Shown here piece by piece: positions 1-4,161 of a DNA stretch of 5,798 nucleotides; the first letter of the stretch is position 1, and each line of letters opens with the position of its first letter. Made by a program: the position numbers and the translations under genes. Below the pieces are notes generated by a model. That model saw only the letters and a list, made by a program, of their open reading frames with translations, was not told the DNA's origin and did not search any database. The DNA is from Alphaproteobacteria bacterium (GTDB taxonomy: Bacteria > Pseudomonadota > Alphaproteobacteria > Sphingomonadales > Emcibacteraceae), in contig NVTJ01000128.1 in assembly GCA_002401545.1 (NCBI GenBank), positions 176 to 5,973 of the forward strand, written 5' to 3'.

Positions 1-106
1 CAAGGCCAAAGTCAGGGTATGAAATGAAATATTTAAAATACACTGGACTATGGGATGAGGGAAAGATAAAAAGATCATAACAAATACATTTTATTTGGAG
101 AATATA
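1..106 (+). promoter_or_regulatory. Upstream leader of the NDUFA9-like gene, weak promoter candidate
   Basis: This AT-rich stretch has no recognisable gene. The best sigma70-like pair I can see is TGGACT (44-49), 17 bases, then TAAAAA (67-72). Each hexamer matches consensus at only four of six positions, so this is a weak candidate. It would give a leader of roughly 30 bases before ATG 107. One forward frame is open from position 3 to a stop at 78-80 and could be the tail of a gene outside the window, but nothing in it is recognisable. Confidence 0.25.
97..100 (+). promoter_or_regulatory. Ribosome binding site that decides the NDUFA9-like start
   Basis: GGAG is followed by a six-base spacer (AATATA) and ATG at 107. 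A longer reading would start at TTG 95, but that codon overlaps this site, so translation from it would have no Shine-Dalgarno sequence of its own. The resulting N-terminus, MAQQLVTIFGGAGFVG, also begins just before the first Rossmann strand, as expected. Confidence 0.75.
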
Positions 107-1063
107 ATGGCACAGCAACTGGTAACGATTTTTGGCGGCGCAGGATTTGTTGGTACAACATTAGTGGAACATCTGGCGAAGTCCGGGGTCCGTATCCGGG
201 TTGCCGTCCGGAGGCCTAATTCAGCGATGCATGTGAAGCCTCTGGGTGATGTGGGACAGATACAGGTCGTACAGGCCAACCTGCGCGATGAAGCCTCTGT
301 TCGTGCCGCAATCCAGGGGGCCGATGCGGTGATTAATCTTGTGGGGATATTGTCTGAAAGTGGTGCCCAGAAATTCAAGGCCGTCCACGCCCGGGGTGCC
401 GAATCCGTGGCCCGGATCAGTGCCGGGCTTGGGGTTAAGACGCTGGTTCATATGTCTGCGCTCGGTGCCGATGAGAATTCACCATCATTTTATGCCCAGA
501 GCAAGGCCCTTGGCGAAAAGGCGGTGAAGGCTGCTTTCCCGAGTGCCACCATCATCCGCCCGAGTGTTATTTTCGGGGCCGGTGACGGGCTGTTTAACCG
601 TTTTGCCCGGGCCGCGAGCCTACCGCTATTACCGGTATTCTCCGGCGATACCAGATTTCAGCCGGTCTATGTGGGGGATGTGGTTAAGGTGATGATCAAG
701 GCTCTGGGCGACAGCCATATGCAGGGCGAGACTTATGAGCTGGGCGGGGCGGATATATACAGCCTGCGTGAGATGATGCAGCGCGCGGCAAGGGAAGCCA
801 TGCGAGATGTTTGGTTTGTGGATGTTCCGGACTTTATCGCGCCGTTCAAGGTCTTTTTCCTTGGATTGCTCCCTAACCCGCCGATCACGCTGGACCAGCT
901 CAGAATGCTGAAGACAGATAATGTGGTGGCGGATGATGCCCGGGGGCTGGCTGACCTTGGTATTACGCCAACGTTACTGGAGGCGGTACTTCCAACATAT
1001 CTGCATCAATACCGCCCCAAAGGCCAATTCGCCGGGAATATTACCGGTTTTCAAGATCAATAA
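107..1063 (+). CDS. Complex I NDUFA9-family protein (atypical SDR, NAD(P)-binding)
   Basis: The 318-residue protein is an atypical short-chain dehydrogenase/epimerase-like Rossmann protein of the NDUFA9 (39-kDa complex I subunit) type. The N-terminal strand runs straight into the nucleotide-binding glycine motif GGAGFVG (residues 10-16). Next come VRRP (35-38), typical of the second strand in this family, then NLVGIL (77-82), and SALG (117-120) followed by YAQSK (129-133), matching the SDR YxxxK spacing. IIRPSVIFGAGDG (149-161) is typical of the family. In alphaproteobacteria and mitochondria such proteins associate with NADH:quinone oxidoreductase; a structural or assembly role is more likely than catalysis, which is inference. 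The frame is also open from TTG 95, but that TTG lies inside the Shine-Dalgarno-like TTTGGAG. ATG 107 sits six bases after GGAG, so it is the preferred start. The last ten or so residues overlap the 3' end of the convergent gltA. Confident family call; exact function uncertain. Confidence 0.92.
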   Translation: MAQQLVTIFGGAGFVGTTLVEHLAKSGVRIRVAVRRPNSAMHVKPLGDVGQIQVVQANLRDEASVRAAIQGADAVINLVGILSESGAQKFKAVHARGAESVARISAGLGVKTLVHMSALGADENSPSFYAQSKALGEKAVKAAFPSATIIRPSVIFGAGDGLFNRFARAASLPLLPVFSGDTRFQPVYVGDVVKVMIKALGDSHMQGETYELGGADIYSLREMMQRAAREAMRDVWFVDVPDFIAPFKVFFLGLLPNPPITLDQLRMLKTDNVVADDARGLADLGITPTLLEAVLPTYLHQYRPKGQFAGNITGFQDQ

Positions 1064-2357
1064 AGTCCCGCTGGGTATCCCCGGTGAATAATTGACGGGG
1101 CCGTCCGATTTTCTGGGTTGGGTCTTCGATCATTTCACCCCATTGGGACACCCAGCCGGTTGTTCTGGCCAGGGCGAATAATACGGTGAACATTTCAGTG
1201 GGAAAGCCCATGGCTTTGAGGATAATGCCGGAATAGAAATCCACATTGGGATAGAGCTTCTTTTCGATGAAATATTCATCTTCCAATGCGATACGTTCCA
1301 GTTCACGCGCGACATCAAGCATGGGGTCATTGATACCCATCTCATCCAGAACCTCGTTGGCTGATTTGGCCAGAACCTGCGCCCGCGGGTCAAAGTTTTT
1401 ATATACCCGGTGCCCAAAACCCATCAGGCGGAAAGGGTCATTTTTGTTCTTGGCTTTTTCAATAAACTCAGGAATACGGTCAACCGTGCCGATTTCCTGC
1501 AGCATATGCAGACAGGCTTCATTGGCCCCGCCGTGAGCCGGCCCCCAGAGCGAGGCAATGCCGGCGGCAATACAGGCAAAGGGATTGGCCCCGGATGAAC
1601 CGGCCAGACGAACCGTGGATGTGGAGGCATTCTGTTCATGGTCCGCATGGAGGATGAAGATTTTATCCATGGCATTGGCCAGCGTTGGACTGACTTCATA
1701 TTCTTCGCATTGGGGTACGCCAAAAGTCATATGCAGGAAGTTCTCTGCATAGCTCATATCATTGCGCGGATAGACAAAGGGCTGTCCAATGGAATATTTA
1801 TAGGCCATGGAGGCAATGGTCGGGATTTTGGCGATCAGGCGGTGAGAGGCAATTTTACGCTGAAGAGGGTCATTAATATCCAGACTGTCATGATAGAATG
1901 CCGACATGGCCCCCAGAACGCCAACCATAATAGCCATAGGATGGGCATCACGGCGAAATCCTTTAAAGAGCGAACTCATCTGATCATGAACCATGGTGTG
2001 ATATGTGATGGCATGAACAAAGTCATCTTTTTCTTCTTTGTCGGGCAATTCACCATTCAGCAGCAGGTAGGCAACTTCCATGAAATCACTTTTTTCGGCG
2101 AGTTGATCAATGGGATAACCCCGGTACAACAGAATACCCTTGTCACCATCAATATAGGTTATGCTGGATTCGCAACTGGCCGTGGATGTGAAGCCCGGGT
2201 CATAGGTGAACATGCCCGTATCGGCGTAAAGTCTGCGAATATCAATGACATCCGGGCCTACGGAGCCTGAGTAAATTGGCAATTCAAGTGTTTTATCACC
2301 AATCGTCAGCGTTGCTGTTTCTTTTAATAATCTCTTGTCAAATATGTTTTTTGTCAT
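1041..2357 (-). CDS. gltA: Citrate synthase (type II, Gram-negative form)
   Basis: Catalyses condensation of acetyl-CoA and oxaloacetate to citrate, the entry step of the TCA cycle, in the cytoplasm. The 438-residue length is normal for the long Gram-negative type. The three catalytic residues are visible in their usual contexts: His275 in GPAHGGANE, His316 in MGFGHRVYKNFDPR, and Asp373 in NVDFYSG, matching E. coli His264, His305 and Asp362. Other family hallmarks are FTSTASCES (56-64), GILLYRGYPIDQLAE (74-88), HADHEQNASTSTVR (237-250) and the C-terminal GRPRQLFTG (418-426). The start is the ATG whose complement lies at 2355-2357, preceded by AAGGA nine bases upstream. The frame stays open to a GTG at 2435, but those 26 extra residues do not resemble any citrate synthase N-terminus I know. 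The gene lies 147 bp downstream of gltX on the same strand. Its stop overlaps the convergent NDUFA9-like gene. NADH sensitivity, common in this type, cannot be judged here. Confidence 0.98.
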   Translation of the reverse strand: MTKNIFDKRLLKETATLTIGDKTLELPIYSGSVGPDVIDIRRLYADTGMFTYDPGFTSTASCESSITYIDGDKGILLYRGYPIDQLAEKSDFMEVAYLLLNGELPDKEEKDDFVHAITYHTMVHDQMSSLFKGFRRDAHPMAIMVGVLGAMSAFYHDSLDINDPLQRKIASHRLIAKIPTIASMAYKYSIGQPFVYPRNDMSYAENFLHMTFGVPQCEEYEVSPTLANAMDKIFILHADHEQNASTSTVRLAGSSGANPFACIAAGIASLWGPAHGGANEACLHMLQEIGTVDRIPEFIEKAKNKNDPFRLMGFGHRVYKNFDPRAQVLAKSANEVLDEMGINDPMLDVARELERIALEDEYFIEKKLYPNVDFYSGIILKAMGFPTEMFTVLFALARTTGWVSQWGEMIEDPTQKIGRPRQLFTGDTQRDFIDLENR

Positions 2358-2366
2358 AAATCCACA

Positions 2367-2371
2367 TCCTT
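2367..2371 (-). promoter_or_regulatory. gltA ribosome binding site
   Basis: On the minus strand AAGGA precedes the chosen gltA ATG with a nine-base spacer. The longer GTG/ATG starts near 2430-2435 have no comparable site (only AAAGAG, directly against the start codon). This supports the 438-residue form of citrate synthase. Confidence 0.65.
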
Positions 2372-2390
2372 GTTTTATAGCTACAGTTGC

Positions 2391-2430
2391 AGAAAACAGC
2401 AGGGTTATGTGATTTCTTGCGCTGTTTCCC
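2391..2430 (-). promoter_or_regulatory. Possible hairpin in the gltA leader
   Basis: On the minus strand GGGAAACAGC (2430-2421) can pair with GCTGTTTTCT (2400-2391) across a 20-base loop. That gives seven uninterrupted Watson-Crick pairs (AAACAGC/GCTGTTT), extended to ten with a G-C pair and G-U wobbles. It ends about 20 bases before the gltA Shine-Dalgarno site and is not followed by a T tract, so it does not look like a terminator. A role in mRNA stability or translation is possible but unproven, and the pairing could be chance. Confidence 0.3.
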
Positions 2431-2455
2431 ATCACTCTTTAAATAATGCAGGGCG

Positions 2456-2485
2456 GTCTTATCCCGACATTACAGTTGTTAAGAC
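2456..2485 (-). repeat. Inverted repeat downstream of gltX
   Basis: GTCTTA and TAAGAC form a perfect six-base inverted repeat separated by 18 bases, in the gltX-gltA spacer starting about 20 bases past the gltX stop. There is no adjacent T tract, so it is not a convincing intrinsic terminator. It could be an operator or a weak stem, or chance. The octamer TACAGTTG within its loop (2471-2478) recurs at 2382-2389 nearer gltA. I found no persuasive sigma70 promoter in this spacer. Confidence 0.2.
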
Positions 2486-2504
2486 TTCGCCAAAACAGGC
2501 AAAA

Positions 2505-3914
2505 TCAAATGGCTTGATCCTTAATCCGGGCAAGACTTTCTTCTTTGCCTAGCCAGATCAAAATATCGAAAATTCCGGGGGAAGTATTTTTCCCGGTCAG
2601 TGATGCCCGTATTGGTTGGGCTATTTTTCCCAGTTTCAGGTCTTTTTCCTCCGCAAAAGAGGTAATTCCGGCTTCCAGTGTTTCCACATTCCAGGCGGTC
2701 GCCTTTGCCAGAAGTTCGGCAACATCTGCCAATATATTTCTGGCCTCGGGGGAAAGAATTTTTTCGGCTTTCGGGATAAAGTTCAATGGACGCGAAGCAA
2801 ACAGGAACAGGGTGCTTTCGGCCAGATCATTGATGTTTTTCGCCCGGGGCTTAAATTCATTCATGGCTGAAATCAGCAACGTAATTTCATCTTCTGTCAA
2901 TGGCCTGGCAAGTGATTTTTCAATGAGGGGCCTGCAAATTTCAACCAGTGATTCATTGGATTCGATTTCGCGGATATAATAGCCGTTTAAATTTTCCAGC
3001 TTGGTAAAATCAAAGCGGGAGGGTGATTTTCCGATGCCCTCCAGACCAAACCATTCGATGGCCTGCTGTTGCGGGATTATTTCATCATCACCATGGGCCC
3101 AACCCAGCCGCAACAGGTAATTTTTCACGGCGCTGGGCAGATAACCCATATCCCGGTAAGCTTCCACACCCAATGCGCCGTGCCTTTTGGAGAGTTTGGC
3201 CCCGTCAGCCCCGTGAATCAGGGGTATATGGGCATAAATCGGTAATTCCCAGCCAATGGCCAGTATAAGTTGCGCCTGACGCGCGGCATTGGTCAGATGG
3301 TCATCGCCGCGTATGATATGGGTGATCCCCATATCATGGTCATCCACCACGACGGACAGCATATAGGTTGGCGTCCCGTCAGCGCGAAGAAGGATCATAT
3401 CGTCAAGTTGTGCGTTGGCCACTGTCACATCGCCCTGCACCCGGTCCTTGATGATAGTCTCGCCTTCATTGGGGGATTTGAAACGTACGACAGGTTTCAC
3501 ACCTTCAGGCGCTTCTGAGGGGTCCCGGTCCCGCCAGCGGCCATCATAGCCTATGGGGCGGCCTTCGGCACGGGCGGATTCGCGCATTTCTTTCAATTCT
3601 TCTACAGAACAATAGCAATGGTAAGCCTTGCCCCGGGCCAGAAGTTCATTGGCCACGTCAACATGCCGGGCACGCTGGGCATATTGGCTGACCACTTTCC
3701 CGTCATGATCAAGCCCCAGCCAGTCCATGCCGTCATAAATGGCTTCAACGGCCCCTTCCGTCATCCTCTTGCGATCGGTATCCTCGATTCTCAGGTGAAA
3801 TTCACCATCATTATGCCGGGCAAACAGCCAGTTGAACAGCGCCGTTCTGGCACCGCCGATATGTAAAAATCCCGTAGGAGACGGGGCGAAGCGTGTGATA
3901 ACCTTCTTCGTCAT
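2505..3914 (-). CDS. gltX: Glutamyl-tRNA synthetase
   Basis: Class I aminoacyl-tRNA synthetase that charges tRNA-Glu with glutamate using ATP, in the cytoplasm. At 469 residues it has the usual bacterial length. The Rossmann catalytic domain opens with RFAPSPTGFLHIGGAR (8-23), holding the HIGH-type motif (here HIGG, 18-21). LRIEDTD (41-47) and YDGMDWLGLDHDG (60-72) follow. The second ATP signature KLSKRHG lies at 240-246, and the helical anticodon-binding region occupies the C-terminal part. Of the zinc ligands known in E. coli GluRS (Cys98, Cys100, Cys125, His127), only the first pair has counterparts (Cys100, Cys102); the second pair is Trp127 and Asp129, so zinc binding is probably lost. 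Many alphaproteobacteria carry two GltX paralogues, so some could also charge tRNA-Gln for later amidation; the sequence alone does not tell which. Start is ATG (complement 3912-3914). The nearest GGA is 12 bases away, which is long. Divergent from comEC and upstream of gltA. Confidence 0.98.
   Translation of the reverse strand: MTKKVITRFAPSPTGFLHIGGARTALFNWLFARHNDGEFHLRIEDTDRKRMTEGAVEAIYDGMDWLGLDHDGKVVSQYAQRARHVDVANELLARGKAYHCYCSVEELKEMRESARAEGRPIGYDGRWRDRDPSEAPEGVKPVVRFKSPNEGETIIKDRVQGDVTVANAQLDDMILLRADGTPTYMLSVVVDDHDMGITHIIRGDDHLTNAARQAQLILAIGWELPIYAHIPLIHGADGAKLSKRHGALGVEAYRDMGYLPSAVKNYLLRLGWAHGDDEIIPQQQAIEWFGLEGIGKSPSRFDFTKLENLNGYYIREIESNESLVEICRPLIEKSLARPLTEDEITLLISAMNEFKPRAKNINDLAESTLFLFASRPLNFIPKAEKILSPEARNILADVAELLAKATAWNVETLEAGITSFAEEKDLKLGKIAQPIRASLTGKNTSPGIFDILIWLGKEESLARIKDQAI
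3313..3337 (-). repeat. Perfect 10-bp inverted repeat inside gltX
   Basis: ATGATATGGG (3313-3322) and CCCATATCAT (3328-3337) are exact reverse complements separated by five bases, so the gltX mRNA could form a ten-pair hairpin here. It encodes the conserved stretch HDMGITHII (193-201) of the catalytic domain. Because His-Asp-Met-Gly and Thr-His-Ile-Ile codons are naturally complementary, the repeat may be a by-product of the protein sequence rather than a selected element. Confidence 0.6.
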
Positions 3915-3922
3915 TTATTCAT
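3911..3922 (-). other. Three-codon M-N-K mini-ORF overlapping the gltX start
   Basis: On the minus strand ATG AAT AAA TGA precedes gltX, and its TGA overlaps the gltX ATG as ATGA. The only GGA nearby (complement of 3927-3929) lies four bases before the mini-ORF ATG but 12 before the gltX ATG. Ribosomes might therefore load at the mini-ORF and reinitiate at gltX. A sequence this short can easily arise by chance. Confidence 0.25.
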
Positions 3923-3954
3923 ATATTCCAACAGTTTTTATTGTGCGGATACAG

Positions 3955-3969
3955 ATGTATAAAATACAT
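3955..3969. repeat. Palindrome in the gltX/comEC region (operator-like)
   Basis: ATGTAT (3955-3960) and ATACAT (3964-3969) are exact reverse complements around an AAA centre. The site lies about 40 bases upstream of the gltX ATG, where a repressor site would be plausible. No regulator is identifiable from the sequence, and AT-rich palindromes of this size can be chance. Confidence 0.35.
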
Positions 3970-3973
3970 GTCT

Positions 3974-4016
3974 ATTGTCCGCGCAGGGGAATGATATTAT
4001 CATGGGAAAGGACAAT
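3974..4016. repeat. Nested inverted repeats in the gltX/comEC region
   Basis: Outer arms ATTGTCC (3974-3980) and GGACAAT (4010-4016) are exact reverse complements. They enclose a 13-base perfect palindrome, ATGATA-T-TATCAT (3991-4003), whose centre is only two bases from the centre of the outer arms. As DNA this could be a dyad operator; as RNA it could be a two-part stem. It is not followed by a T tract on either strand, so a terminator is unlikely. Confidence 0.4.
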
Positions 4017-4060
4017 CATATCCTTATGCTTGGGTGCTTTCTAGCAAAAATATACTAAAA

Positions 4061-4120
4061 ATGGAAGCCTGTTATGCTAAAATAGAGAAAAATGTGACAA
4101 ATAAAGAGGAAATACAATAA
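4061..4120 (+). CDS. Possible 19-codon leader ORF upstream of comEC
   Basis: ATG 4061 opens MEACYAKIEKNVTNKEEIQ and stops at TAA 4118-4120. There is no Shine-Dalgarno sequence before it. The candidate -10 TATACT ends only four bases upstream, so a transcript from it could be nearly leaderless. Its stop overlaps the ATA codon at 4117 as ATAA, the codon to which the best comEC ribosome binding site points. It could be a leader that couples translation to comEC, the true comEC N-terminus separated by a one-base frameshift, or a chance ORF. The lysine- and glutamate-rich content fits either a coding N-terminus or simply A-rich DNA. Confidence 0.25.
   Translation: MEACYAKIEKNVTNKEEIQ
4106..4110 (+). 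promoter_or_regulatory. Strong Shine-Dalgarno site before an ATA codon
   Basis: GAGGA, within AAAGAGGA (4103-4110), is the strongest ribosome binding site in the comEC upstream region. Six bases later comes ATA (4117-4119), in frame with comEC. No ATG, GTG, TTG or CTG lies at a usable distance in that frame. The other possible site, AGGA at 4151-4154, serves TTG 4162 with a seven-base spacer. Confidence 0.4.
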
Positions 4121-4161
4121 AGAAATTAGAGGAAATCTTATATCAGGAGCAGGACAGGCTG

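Larger units (their letters stand above)
3915..4116. promoter_or_regulatory. Divergent gltX/comEC intergenic region
   Basis: About 200 AT-rich bases lie between the gltX start and the earliest candidate comEC start, and must carry both outward promoters. The best plus-strand -10 candidates are TATACT (4051-4056, five of six consensus positions, but only a weak TTGGGT at 4030-4035 with 15-base spacing) and TGCTAAAAT (4075-4083), which resembles an extended -10. For gltX I found no convincing pair. The region also holds the palindromes listed separately. Confidence 0.45.

Noticed and set aside
24..80. 18-codon ORF MKYLKYTGLWDEGKIKRS at the window start
   Set aside because: It is short and unrecognised, and the frame is already open from position 3, so it may be the tail of an outside gene or chance.
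95..106. TTG 95 as start of the NDUFA9-like gene
   Set aside because: The TTG is part of the TTTGGAG Shine-Dalgarno sequence serving ATG 107.
1079..1100. CCCCG/CGGGG stem near the gltA 3' end as a terminator for the NDUFA9-like gene
   Set aside because: It has five pairs with a 12-base loop, no T tract on the plus strand, and lies within gltA coding sequence.
1638..2270. 210-codon plus-strand ORF opposite gltA
   Set aside because: It lies wholly antisense to a clearly conserved citrate synthase, has no recognisable domain, and is explained by the codon pattern of gltA.
2358..2435. N-terminal extension of gltA to GTG 2435
   Set aside because: The 26 added residues do not resemble citrate synthase N-termini, the site lacks a properly spaced ribosome binding site, and ATG 2357 has AAGGA upstream.
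2504..2518. ATCAA/TTGAT inverted repeat at the gltX end as an FNR box or terminator
   Set aside because: The half-sites are in the opposite order to an FNR box (TTGAT-N4-ATCAA). As a terminator the stem is only five AT-rich pairs, with a four-T tract.
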